From the NCBI RefSeq assembly GCF_004745645.1, contig NZ_SRMB01000005.1, positions 186,001-250,000 on the forward strand: 64,000 nt of DNA. Direction: 5' to 3'. The DNA is from Hymenobacter metallicola (lineage in GTDB: Bacteria; Bacteroidota; Bacteroidia; Cytophagales; Hymenobacteraceae). Below, one piece after another: positions 26,001 to 33,579 of this stretch (positions are counted from its first letter, which is position 1; the number at the start of each line of letters is the position of its first letter). A program made the translations under genes and the position numbers. The notes below the pieces were generated by a model. It ran no database searches. It had not been told where the DNA came from and worked only from the letters and a program-made list of their open reading frames with translations.

Positions 26001-26221
26001 AACGAAAGGGTAGTAGCAGACGCTGGTACACTCAGGGTGTACGTACCATCCGAGTTGGTCGAGGCACCAATTGTGGTACCCTTAACCAGCACGGTAACCC
26101 CGGGTAGTCCTTGCCCGTTGGCACGGTCAGTAACCCGTCCAGAAATGGCCCGGTCCTGCGCGATGGCCTGCTGCAACAGGCTAGTCATCAGCAGGATGAC
26201 CATGAATAAGAGTTTTTTCAT
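23036..26221 (-). CDS. SusC/RagA family TonB-linked outer membrane protein
   Basis: 1061 aa from the ATG at 26221, where a signal peptide MKKLLFMVILLMTSLLQQ begins; the open frame extends to 26314, but that part overlaps the promoter. Domains: carboxypeptidase-regulatory-like (about 24-105), TonB plug (about 110-230: LGEVVVTALGREEQKKSLGY, PLFVIDGQPIDN, VLKGANATALYGVRGSNGVV) and a barrel ending in SLGFNINVTL. Its SusD partner follows after 60 bases. Base composition is less GC-rich than in surrounding housekeeping genes, which may reflect high expression. Confidence 0.95.
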   Translation of the reverse strand: MKKLLFMVILLMTSLLQQAIAQDRAISGRVTDRANGQGLPGVTVLVKGTTIGASTNSDGTYTLSVPASATTLSFTSIGYVSVDRPIGTASTIDIGLSADTKQLGEVVVTALGREEQKKSLGYAVQDVQGAELTQARETNVVNSLAGRVAGVQISNSTGAAGSSSRIVIRGPKSVQGNNQPLFVIDGQPIDNSSFSNSGAGGGIDYGNAASDLNPDDIESMTVLKGANATALYGVRGSNGVVVITTKSGRKARGLGISLNSTTSFESALTIPDLQNEYGQGNNGEFSYVDGQGSGVNDGSDESWGPRFNGQLIPQYNSPVVNGVRQATPWVGPGKDNLKKHFFETGRTLTNNIAVSGGNEKAGVRVSFTNLDSKGILYNTYLRRNTVNVNGGADITSKFKVSTNINYSETRGRRPGQGYDELNVMQQLYTWYGRQVDVRDLKNYYESGQRNYNWNSNYHNNPYFVLGEATNDDQRDRIIGNLTLTYALTDWLNLTARTTNDIYNQFNQRRVPIETISNDVQDDYTEERIRVLERNTEFLATANRNLTEDINLDVLLGANRRDAELDRSQIAAPELAVPGLFTLGNSASPLVTGNNFGTSNSNNGGILNPVQNRRVNSVYGSGRIGYKNWAFLGGSYRNDWSSNLPANARSFGYGSVDASVVLTDAFGITDSPLSFAKIRAGIANAGNDGTFAYQTQDIFTGGTAFGTDPVQTIFNTSYNPNLKPENTASYEAGVEVRFLKDRIGLDVTGYKTVTTDQIITVLTSASAGYTSKVLNAGEVTNQGIEAILTVAPFAAESPFQWNITANFAANRNRVVKFDDEGLIKNFVIGSSGFNTNIEARVGERYGAIFATGFLKVPDGQYAGQLILDANGLPQADPTRRTLGYATPDWIGGITNRFGYKGMELSFTIDTRQGGEFQSETVMWGTYAGSLANTLEGREGGLVAAGVLRNADGSFRPNDVRATAEDYYKAYGYIAGREGSVLDASFVKLREVRFGYQLPKSLIEGTFVKGVGVSFVGRNLWLIKSNAMGLDPETSFNNGNAQGLESTQIPSVRSLGFNINVTL

Positions 26222-26283
26222 TTGACTGTTGGTTTGGTGAGTGAAAAGGTGAAGAAAATAGTTGTGAAAGTGGGCGAATAGGG

Positions 26284-26314
26284 CAAGTATAGCGGTAAAA
26301 ACACCATTTAGCAA
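26284..26314 (-). promoter_or_regulatory. Promoter of the second SusCD operon (TTG-N20-TATACTTG)
   Basis: On the minus strand TTG (26312-26314) is followed after 20 bases by TATACTTG (26284-26291), one mismatch from TAnnTTTG. The likely start is near 26278, giving a leader of about 57 bases to the ATG at 26221. The box decides against the longer frame. Confidence 0.6.
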
Positions 26315-26512
26315 CTTTTAGGAAACATAGGGTAGGATGCTCAACTTCCCCGCTCTTGGGTTTGTATCCAACCTCGTTAAAAGTAATGTGCTACTAACAC
26401 ATGCCTAATCCGCACAGATCCAATCTTAAAGATAGAGGTTTGTGCGGGAAAAAATGATTTCTATTAGCGTAAAAATGCAGATTTGCCCAAGAAATCAAAT
26501 ATAGTACTTTGG

Positions 26513-27590
26513 CTAGTTTTGCATTAAAAAGCCTTTTATGTACTCATCTAAGTCACCATCTAGCACAGCTTGGACGTCGGTGCGCTCAATGCCGGTGCGT
26601 AGGTCCTTTATAAGCTTATAGGGGTGCAGAACGTAATTACGGATCTGCGAACCAAAGTCAATTCGCTTTTTTCCAGCTTCAATCTTGTCCCGCTCCGCAT
26701 TGCGCTTATCCATCTCAATCTGATAAAGACGGGATTTAAGCATCCGTAAAGCATGCTCTTTGTTCATAAGTTGGGAGCGTTCGATCTGGCATTCGATGAT
26801 AATACCGGAGGGAGCATGCTTGAGCCGAACGGCAGTTTCAACTTTATTGACGTTTTGCCCGCCAGCCCCGCCGGCCCGGTATGTGTCCCAGGTGATGTCG
26901 GCCGGATTTATCTGGATGTTAATCGTTTCATCGACCACAGGATAAGCAAAAACGGAAGCAAAGGAGGTGTGACGCCGGCCACTGCTGTCGAAAGGCGATA
27001 TGCGTACCAGACGATGCACCCCGATTTCACTTTTTAGGTAGCCATAGGCAAAGTCACCATTGATTTCAAGGGAAGCTGACTTAATACCCGCACCTTCTCC
27101 AGGCTGATAACTAAGCTGACGCACCGCAAAACCGTGCTTTTCGCCCCACATGATATACATGCGCATAAGCATCTCAGCCCAATCCTGACTTTCGGTACCT
27201 CCGGCACCGGGGTTGATGTCGACAATGGCCGACAGCTGGTCTTCCTCATCGGAAAGCATGCGTTTGAACTCCAGTTGCTCTACCTGCTTCTGAGCAGCCT
27301 CGAATTCCTGTTGAAGTTCCGCTTCCGTAACGTCGCCTTCCCGATAAAAATCAAAGAGAACTTCTACCTCTCCAACCGCCTTTTCTACCGTCTCGAAGTC
27401 GTCGGTCCAGACCTTTACCGTCTTTATTTCTTTGAGGAGAGCCTCCGCTTTCTTTGAATCATCCCAGAAGCCAGGGGCAGTTGTCTGCTTTTCTGACTCT
27501 AGGACCTGTGCTTTACGGTTGTCGTAGTCAAAGGTACCTCCTCAAGGCCTCAGCACGGCCTTTCAATTCCTTAACCTGATCTTGGGTCAT
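26513..27590 (-). CDS. prfB: Peptide chain release factor 2, with programmed +1 frameshift
   Basis: The gene starts with ATG at 27588-27590. After 20 codons the frame meets TGA at 27528-27530 and continues +1 with GAC at 27527-27529; the fused product is 358 aa, normal for RF2. RF2 recognises UGA and UAA. The stop-reading motif SPF is at residues 198-200 and GGQ at 243-245 of the fused protein, inside RAGGAGGQNVNKVE. A naive frame starting at 27259 would lose the first 110 residues. A perfect -7 box lies 36 bases upstream. Confidence 0.95.
27527..27545 (-). promoter_or_regulatory. RF2 programmed frameshift site
   Basis: Minus-strand sequence AGGAGG-TAC-CTT-TGA-C. The internal Shine-Dalgarno AGGAGG sits three bases before the slippery CTT, and TGA-C is the weak stop context seen in autoregulated prfB genes. 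When RF2 is scarce, ribosomes slip from CTT to TTT and read on. A strong SD is notable here because ordinary genes in this window lack one. Confidence 0.95.
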
Positions 27591-27625
27591 TGGAAAAAAT
27601 GAATGATGAACAATAGGGTGTTTAG

Positions 27626-27633
27626 CAAAGGTA
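27626..27633 (-). promoter_or_regulatory. -7 box TACCTTTG for prfB
   Basis: Perfect TAnnTTTG on the minus strand, 36 bases before the prfB ATG at 27590. It lies directly after the ilvE terminator, so prfB is probably transcribed on its own. Confidence 0.55.
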
Positions 27634-27640
27634 GCTAATG

Positions 27641-27679
27641 CAAAACGCCCGCCCCCGATTATATTCAGGGACGGGCGCT
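27641..27679 (-). terminator. Terminator after ilvE
   Basis: Minus-strand stem AGCGCCCGTCCC with GGGGGCGGGCGTTTT and an 11-base AT-rich loop, followed by TTTT; it starts about 27 bases after the ilvE stop. Confidence 0.75.
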
Positions 27680-27705
27680 TACTGGTTAGCAAGGTTTTTT
27701 AAGGG

Positions 27706-28770
27706 CTACACTTGCACCATCCAGTTGTGCGTATCGGGTGCTTCACCCGTCCGGATAGCACTCAGAATAGCACTAGCTTTTTGCGAGAAAGAGGTCATGC
27801 TAGGGGCTGGAAGGGTATAGTCTTGGCCTTGGAAACCAATAACGGCAATAGGGGCAATGGTAGCAGCAGTGCCCACCCCAAACGCTTCCTGCAAGGTGCC
27901 GTTGGCCTGGGCAGCCATAATCTCAGTAGCCGATACTTTACGCTCTTCTACAGGCATGCCCAGGTCATGGGCAACTTGCAGAACGCTCTTACGGGTAATA
28001 CCATCCAGAATAGAAGTGCTCAGGGCGGGAGTGACAACGCGGCCGTCAATCACAAACATTACGTTCATGGTGCCTGATTCCTCAATAAACTGGTGGGCGG
28101 AAGAATCCGTCCAGAGCAACTGATGGTAGCCTTCCTGCTGGGCTAGCTTGGTGGGCCACATGGCGGCACCGTAGTTGCCGGCGGCTTTGGCGTAACCTGC
28201 GCCGCCTTCAGCAGAACGCACAAACTTTTCTTCGAAACGCACCCGCAGTGGCTTGTTGTAATACAACCCTACGGGGCAGGTGAAAATCATGAAGCGGTAG
28301 TTGTCCGAAGGCCGAACCCCAATGAATCCGTCGGTGGCAAACATGAACGGGCGAATGTAGAGGGCACTACCGGGCGAATCGGGCACCCAGTTGGCGTCCA
28401 GGCGAATCAACTGGGACAGGCCCTGCATGAATAGCTCTTCCGGAATGGCGGGCATGCACATGCGCTCCGCCGAAAGGTTAAGGCGCTGCAGGTTATCGTA
28501 GGGGCGAAACAAGGCAATATCTCCCTGGGGATTTTTATAGGCCTTCATGCCCTCAAAAATGGCTTGACCGTAGTGCAAGGCCGAATTGGCGGGACTTACG
28601 GCCATGTCGCCATAGGGCACGATTTGGGGTTCCTGCCATTCGCCATCCTGGTAGTCGACAACAAACATGTGGTCGGAGAATACCTTGCCGAATTCAAGGC
28701 GGTCAGGATCCAGCTGCTGGAGACGCGAAGCCGTGGTGCGCTGGGTCCGAATAGTGATTGTGTCGAGCAT
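27706..28770 (-). CDS. ilvE: Branched-chain amino acid aminotransferase
   Basis: 354 aa class IV PLP enzyme, the longer fungal/Bacteroidota form. It exchanges amino groups between glutamate and Leu, Ile or Val. Visible marks: GQAIFEGMKAYKNPQGDIALFRP (about 88-110, read in parts), the PLP lysine within GYAKAAGNYGAA (about 197), and EESGTMNVMFVI plus LDGITRKSVLQVA. The start at 28770 matches the family. It is the last gene of a minus-strand run with the ATR gene 66 bases upstream, and a terminator closes it. Confidence 0.95.
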   Translation of the reverse strand: MLDTITIRTQRTTASRLQQLDPDRLEFGKVFSDHMFVVDYQDGEWQEPQIVPYGDMAVSPANSALHYGQAIFEGMKAYKNPQGDIALFRPYDNLQRLNLSAERMCMPAIPEELFMQGLSQLIRLDANWVPDSPGSALYIRPFMFATDGFIGVRPSDNYRFMIFTCPVGLYYNKPLRVRFEEKFVRSAEGGAGYAKAAGNYGAAMWPTKLAQQEGYHQLLWTDSSAHQFIEESGTMNVMFVIDGRVVTPALSTSILDGITRKSVLQVAHDLGMPVEERKVSATEIMAAQANGTLQEAFGVGTAATIAPIAVIGFQGQDYTLPAPSMTSFSQKASAILSAIRTGEAPDTHNWMVQV

Positions 28771-28836
28771 ATGCAGGAGAGTGGGAGAGTGGGAAAAGTG
28801 CGGGTGGGAGAAAGCAGGAATATTCCTGAAACGGGC

Positions 28837-29388
28837 CTAGGAGAGGCGCGGTTTCCAGGTAACCTCTTCGGCTCCTAAATCGTGCGCCATCTGCCGGCTT
28901 AGCACGAATAGGTAGTCCGATAACCGGTTAAGATACATGGGTACTAGGTCGGCCACGAAGGAGTCTTCGCGAAGCGCAATTACCAGCCGCTCGGCCCGAC
29001 GGCATACGCAGCGGGCTACGTGCGCATACGACACCGACGCGTGGCCACCTGGCAGGATAAACACTCGGAGCTCGGGGAGGTTTTCATTCATGCTGTCCAT
29101 TTCACGCTCCAGCAGCAGAATATCTTCTTCGTGCAAATCCGGGATTTTCATCTTGGATTTCTCCGGATCGGAGGCCAGGGAAGCGCCCATCGTGAAGAGC
29201 CGGTCCTGAATTTCCTTGAGCAAGTCGCGTCGGGAGGCATTGACATCCTGGTCGCGCACAAGGCCGATGTAGGAGTTCAACTCATCGACTGTGCCGTAGC
29301 ACTCAATACGCAGGCTGGATTTTGGAACGCGGGTGCCGCCGATAAGGGAAGTAAGCCCCTTGTCGCCGGTTTTGGTGTAGATTTTCAT
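28837..29388 (-). CDS. Cob(I)alamin adenosyltransferase, PduO type
   Basis: 183 aa. The N-terminus MKIYTKTGDKGLTSLIGGTR is the ATP-binding signature of PduO-type ATRs, and the C-terminal RLSDYLFVLSRQMA matches the cobalamin-side helix. It transfers adenosine from ATP to cob(I)alamin, making coenzyme B12, for example for methylmalonyl-CoA mutase. There is no B12 synthesis gene nearby, so it may serve salvage. It lies between an ABC ATPase gene and ilvE on the same strand. Confidence 0.92.
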   Translation of the reverse strand: MKIYTKTGDKGLTSLIGGTRVPKSSLRIECYGTVDELNSYIGLVRDQDVNASRRDLLKEIQDRLFTMGASLASDPEKSKMKIPDLHEEDILLLEREMDSMNENLPELRVFILPGGHASVSYAHVARCVCRRAERLVIALREDSFVADLVPMYLNRLSDYLFVLSRQMAHDLGAEEVTWKPRLS

Positions 29389-29474
29389 GCCGTGAGCGAA
29401 GGACAGATAGCAGGAGCTGAGGTTGCAGTAAAGAGGATGAACAAAAAAGTCAGCTCAATGGACGGGGCTCTGGC

Positions 29475-30197
29475 CTAAGAAGTCAGCTGCGAGTGGTGAT
29501 TCGCAATATCGGTGTTGACAGCGTCGGACTCTACCAGGCCGTCGCGCAGGCGCACGATGCGGTGGGCGTAGCGAGCAATATCTTCTTCGTGGGTTACCAT
29601 GATAATGGTATTTCCCTTCACGTAGAGGGCCTCAAACAAGTCCATGATTTCGTAGCTCGTCTTGGTATCGAGGTTACCCGTCGGTTCGTCGGCCAAGATA
29701 ATGCTGGGGTCGTTGACGAGGGCGCGGGCAATAGCAACCCGCTGGCGCTGACCACCGGACAGCTCGTTGGGCTTGTGCTTGGCCCGGGTGTCGAGGCCTA
29801 CGCTTTTTAGGGCCAGCATAGCTTTTTCCTCCCGCTGACTTTTACTGTAGCCCGCGTAGATCAGGGGCAGCGCGACGTTGTCGAGGGAGCTGGCGCGGGG
29901 CAGCAGGTTAAAGGTCTGAAATACGAACCCAATTTCCTTGTTGCGCACTTCGGCCAGCTGGTTGTCGGTCATGCGGCTAACGTCCTTGCCGTTGAGGATA
30001 TAATTGCCCCGGGTAGGCGTATCGAGGCACCCGACAATGTTCATCAGCGTCGACTTGCCCGAGCCGGAAGGCCCCATGAAGGCGACGTACTCACCCCGCT
30101 GAATCGTGATGGTAACGGACCGTAGGGCCTGAATGAGCTCGGTGCCCATCTGGTATTCCTTCGCAATGTCGTGCGTTTCAATTACAGGAGGTAGCAT
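29475..30197 (-). CDS. ABC transporter ATP-binding protein, MacB/LolD type
   Basis: 240 aa. Walker A GPSGSGKST at 42-50, Q-loop Gln94, signature LSGGQ at 146-150, Walker B ILADEP at 167-172 and the switch His in MVTHEED near 203. The sequence GYSKSQREEKAMLALKSVGL and the overall pattern place it with MacB/LolD-type ATPases, which power FtsX-like permeases for lipoprotein or peptide export. No FtsX-like permease is adjacent. The gene lies 11 bases after a large TPR membrane protein, with which it probably shares a transcript. Confidence 0.92.
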   Translation of the reverse strand: MLPPVIETHDIAKEYQMGTELIQALRSVTITIQRGEYVAFMGPSGSGKSTLMNIVGCLDTPTRGNYILNGKDVSRMTDNQLAEVRNKEIGFVFQTFNLLPRASSLDNVALPLIYAGYSKSQREEKAMLALKSVGLDTRAKHKPNELSGGQRQRVAIARALVNDPSIILADEPTGNLDTKTSYEIMDLFEALYVKGNTIIMVTHEEDIARYAHRIVRLRDGLVESDAVNTDIANHHSQLTS

Positions 30198-30208
30198 AGG
30201 CCGCTAGG

Positions 30209-33200
30209 TTAGTTCCAAGGGGTAGCGGAAGCCGCTTGAGTGGCCCGCCGCGCGTTGTACTGCGAAAGAAAGGTACTGTATTCCGCGGGTGAAAGCAACG
30301 TGCGTAGTTTTTCCAGGGAGGCCGCCGCATATTCGCTTAAGCCGGCTGGAATGGCCGCCAGGGTGTAGGCTTTGAGCAAGGGCACTGACTCGGGGTTGTA
30401 GTCCAGGCCTTTGAGCAGGGCATTGTAGGCCGGCATGTCCTGCCCCTGGCTCAGGTAGAAATCGGCGGCGGCTACAATACCTTCTTCCAGGAAGGGGGCT
30501 TGGCGCACTACTTGCGCATACAGCTGCGTAGCGCGAGACTTATTATTTGACAAGCGGGCCACGGCAGCCTGATAGTAAAGCTGATAAGGCCGGTCTTGGC
30601 GGACGAAGTAGGCGTTTTGTAAGAGCAGGCGCAGCGGTTCCCGCTGTTGGCTTTGCAGGTAAACTTGCCCACGCACCACGTTCCAGGCCGAAGCTGCGGC
30701 AGTCTTGGTAGTAGGTTTGGGGGCAAACAGTTCCACTGCCTGTTGAGCCGCGGCCAGCTGGCCCGCCCGAACGGCCCGGGGAATCTGAGCCAGCAGAGCC
30801 GCCTCGCGCGAAGCGGCCGAGCCCAAGGCGGCGGCGCGCGGAATCAGGCTTTCCGGATGCAGCGAATAGCCCCGCAGCACTAGGTACTGGGCTTTTATTG
30901 AATCGGGCGCGGTGGGATATTGGGTGTTAAAATCCAGGTTAAGTATTTGCAGAAGCTGCTGGGCCCGGCGGCTCGTGCCAAAGGTCTGGTCTGCCAATGC
31001 CTTAGTACCTGAGGCCCGGGCGGAGTCAGTCTGGCTTAGCAAAGCCTGGGCGTAGGCCCGGAACAGGTATGCCTCCGGATACCCATTACGGCCCGCCTCA
31101 GCAAAACGAGCCGAGGCCCCTCCGTAGAGGCCCTGTTCCAATAGCCACAGGCCCCCTAGGTTCTGGTAGTAGGCACTACCCGTGGAGTTGCTGCTCATGA
31201 GTGGCAGCAGCACACTTTGAGCGGCCACGGCCTGGCCCCCATAGTGTTGAGTAAGGGCGCGCAGGAAGGTGAGCTGGTCCAGGTAAGCACTATTCTCTGG
31301 CTGCTCGGCAAGGCGGGTCAACAGCGGCAACTGACTTGTGTCGCCCAGCGCGGCGCGGCGTAGGCTGTTGTGGTACACGTGGGCAAACGCCGCCGTTGTC
31401 AGTACCGGGGAGGCGGGAGCAACGGCTTGAGCCGGTTTTTCTTCGGCCGTTAGCAAGCCGAGCAGGGAAACATTGCTAGCCCAGGCGGCGCCCGTAGCCT
31501 TCGATTCGGCTATCAGCTGGCGGGCGGCGGCGGTTTGTTGGGTTTGGAGCAGGAAAGCCAGGCGGTTGGCTTGCACCGTCTCGCTGCCAGGGGCCAGGGC
31601 CTCGGCCCGCTGCAGGTAGTGTTCAACCGAGTCGGTTAGGGCAGAGCGGGTATAGAGCTGGGCCAGGTCGTTGGCGAGCAAAAAGCTGCGGGGCGTGTTT
31701 TTCAGGCCTTGGCGCAGCACCTGTAGGCGGTCGAAAAAGTCACCGGGCTCATTGTATAAAGCAGCCAGGCGCAGGGAAATCTTCTCGGAAGGAGCCCGGC
31801 TCAGCGCCCGCCGTAGGGCATTGATTTCGTTTTGGCGCTGGGAGCGGAAATGATACAGCGCTGCCCGGCCCATAGTGGCGCGGTGGTTGTGCTGGTCGAG
31901 CACGTCACTTTCGGCATAATAGCGCTCGGCCAGCAAGGCCAGGCCCTCACCGTTGGGCTGCTCTTCGCTCTGCAGTCGGGTCAGGTCGCCTACATTGTTG
32001 AAGTAGCCGGCCTGTACTTGGTCGACTACATAAAAGTTGTTGCGCATCTCCACGGCCAGTACCGCCCCGGTACCGACTACATACACAATGTAGAAGGGCA
32101 GGCGCCGCGGCTCGTACACCACCCGAAACACGCGGAGCTTCTGCCGGATGAGCGTAACAAAGTTAAAGAGAAGGTACAGCAGAAAGGCCGCCCCCACGGC
32201 TAGCAGGGCCAGGGCGGTAAAGTCGCGGGCAGCAGCCAGCAGCGGGTCGTTGGCCGTGGCAAAGGCGAAGCCCAGAAACCCGGTGGCCACTGTAAACAAG
32301 ATCAGCAGCAGCGCCTGGGCCGATTCAAAGGGCACCCAGTCGCCGTAGGTAGCGGCCCGGCGGCGCAGATTGAGCCAGCTGATAACGGCCGCGGGCAGAA
32401 GCAATACCAGCGGGTCGAGCTGGACGCCGGGCAGAATCAGCAGCTCCCCGTTGTTCCAGTAGTACATCAGCAAGGTACCCAGATACAGGCTGCTGACCAG
32501 CAGGAACGGCAGCAATCCGAAGCGGCTGCCGGGGTTTTCGGCCTGCGTATTAAACCAGAGCAGGCCGTAGATATTCTCGATGCCAAGCCATAGTACCAAC
32601 AGCGCTACGGCAGCAGCTCCGCTGCTGGTTGCATAGCTGATTAGGTGCAGGGCCGTGGTATCGGTTGGATTGTCGCTGCGCTGGAACAGCAAGAAGCTCA
32701 GCCCCGCCACGAGTAGGGCAAAGGAGAGCAGGCGGCGACCAAACGATACGTCCTGCCAGAAGGCGTGAAACACGTACGCTGGCACGCCCAGTGCCAACAA
32801 AGTCAGAATCAGGAAGTATTGCTCCCGCGAGTCGAAAATGCCGAGCATGTCAGCATTGAACGACATCAGCAGAAACATCAGCAAGGCCATACCGGCCACG
32901 AAGGACAGGCGGGGCAGCGTGCTGACAACCGCCAGGTAGGACACCAGGCAGGCCGCCACCAGGCCCAGAAGAATAACGGCCGCGTCGGGCCGGACAAAGG
33001 GGCCAATAACGTCATGTGTTTCCGTGACCAGGTACCCATTGACCCGGATGGGCAACTCATCAAGCCCGATTCGCACGTGCTGTAGCACCGCCGGCACGGG
33101 TTTGAGCTGGGCTATTTGCTGCACCGGCAAAGTGAAATCGTTGCCAGTGAAGTAGTAATAAACGGCCAGGCCGAAAGAAATGCTGGCAACCAGGCCCAGA

Positions 33201-33256
33201 GCCCACAGGGCGCTGCGCCAGCCAGTAGAGCGGGAAGACGGCAGAAGAAGGGTCAA
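30209..33256 (-). CDS. Large polytopic membrane protein with C-terminal TPR-like repeats
   Basis: 1015 aa, function unknown. The first about 420 residues hold roughly ten hydrophobic segments (for example VASISFGLAVYYYF, AAVILLGLVAACLVSYLAVV, LPFLLVSSLYLGTLLMYY, LPFYIVYVVGTGAVLAV) with a long extracytoplasmic stretch after the first. From about 460 to the end the sequence is alpha-helical with TPR-like spacing (LRLAALYNEPGDFFDRLQVL, LANDLAQLYTRSALTDSV). This fits an inner-membrane protein with a large soluble TPR domain, perhaps a scaffold for envelope assembly. It lies 9 bases after gatC and 11 before the ABC ATPase. Confidence 0.7.
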   Translation of the reverse strand: MTLLLPSSRSTGWRSALWALGLVASISFGLAVYYYFTGNDFTLPVQQIAQLKPVPAVLQHVRIGLDELPIRVNGYLVTETHDVIGPFVRPDAAVILLGLVAACLVSYLAVVSTLPRLSFVAGMALLMFLLMSFNADMLGIFDSREQYFLILTLLALGVPAYVFHAFWQDVSFGRRLLSFALLVAGLSFLLFQRSDNPTDTTALHLISYATSSGAAAVALLVLWLGIENIYGLLWFNTQAENPGSRFGLLPFLLVSSLYLGTLLMYYWNNGELLILPGVQLDPLVLLLPAAVISWLNLRRRAATYGDWVPFESAQALLLILFTVATGFLGFAFATANDPLLAAARDFTALALLAVGAAFLLYLLFNFVTLIRQKLRVFRVVYEPRRLPFYIVYVVGTGAVLAVEMRNNFYVVDQVQAGYFNNVGDLTRLQSEEQPNGEGLALLAERYYAESDVLDQHNHRATMGRAALYHFRSQRQNEINALRRALSRAPSEKISLRLAALYNEPGDFFDRLQVLRQGLKNTPRSFLLANDLAQLYTRSALTDSVEHYLQRAEALAPGSETVQANRLAFLLQTQQTAAARQLIAESKATGAAWASNVSLLGLLTAEEKPAQAVAPASPVLTTAAFAHVYHNSLRRAALGDTSQLPLLTRLAEQPENSAYLDQLTFLRALTQHYGGQAVAAQSVLLPLMSSNSTGSAYYQNLGGLWLLEQGLYGGASARFAEAGRNGYPEAYLFRAYAQALLSQTDSARASGTKALADQTFGTSRRAQQLLQILNLDFNTQYPTAPDSIKAQYLVLRGYSLHPESLIPRAAALGSAASREAALLAQIPRAVRAGQLAAAQQAVELFAPKPTTKTAAASAWNVVRGQVYLQSQQREPLRLLLQNAYFVRQDRPYQLYYQAAVARLSNNKSRATQLYAQVVRQAPFLEEGIVAAADFYLSQGQDMPAYNALLKGLDYNPESVPLLKAYTLAAIPAGLSEYAAASLEKLRTLLSPAEYSTFLSQYNARRATQAASATPWN

Positions 33257-33265
33257 GGCGAGGGG

Positions 33266-33553
33266 TTATTCCAGTACTTTAGGTACGCGGAAGTAGTCAG
33301 AATCCTTGCGGGGAGCGTTGCGGAGGCCTTCCTGGTGGCTCACCGAGTTCCGGGCCTCGTCGGGCCGCAGCACGTTGATTTCGTGCGACAAGTGCACCAG
33401 GGGCTCTACGTTGGTCGTGTCAAGCTCACTGAGTTGGGCTACCCAGTCCAGAATCTTGTTCAGGTCGCCCAGCATTTGCTGCTCTTTGGTGGCGTCAAAC
33501 TCGAGACGGGACAAGTGGGCCAGTTTGCGCAGGGTTGATAAATCGGTACTCAC
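33266..33553 (-). CDS. gatC: Asp-tRNA(Asn)/Glu-tRNA(Gln) amidotransferase subunit C
   Basis: 95 aa. The start LSTLRKLAHLSRLEFD and the later LNKILDWVAQLSELDTTNVEP, then LRPDEA, are the GatC signature; the small subunit stabilises GatA-GatB, which amidates mischarged tRNAs. gatA and gatB are not in the window, as is common in this phylum. It lies 26 bases after plsC and 9 bases before the next gene, so it is inside a minus-strand operon. Confidence 0.92.
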   Translation of the reverse strand: MSTDLSTLRKLAHLSRLEFDATKEQQMLGDLNKILDWVAQLSELDTTNVEPLVHLSHEINVLRPDEARNSVSHQEGLRNAPRKDSDYFRVPKVLE

Positions 33554-33579
33554 GGTAAGGAAAAAGTAAAATGTTCAGA

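Noticed and set aside
27037..27259. prfB as a truncated gene starting at 27259
   Set aside because: The upstream sequence continues in frame as RF2 back to a classic frameshift site, so the gene is complete.
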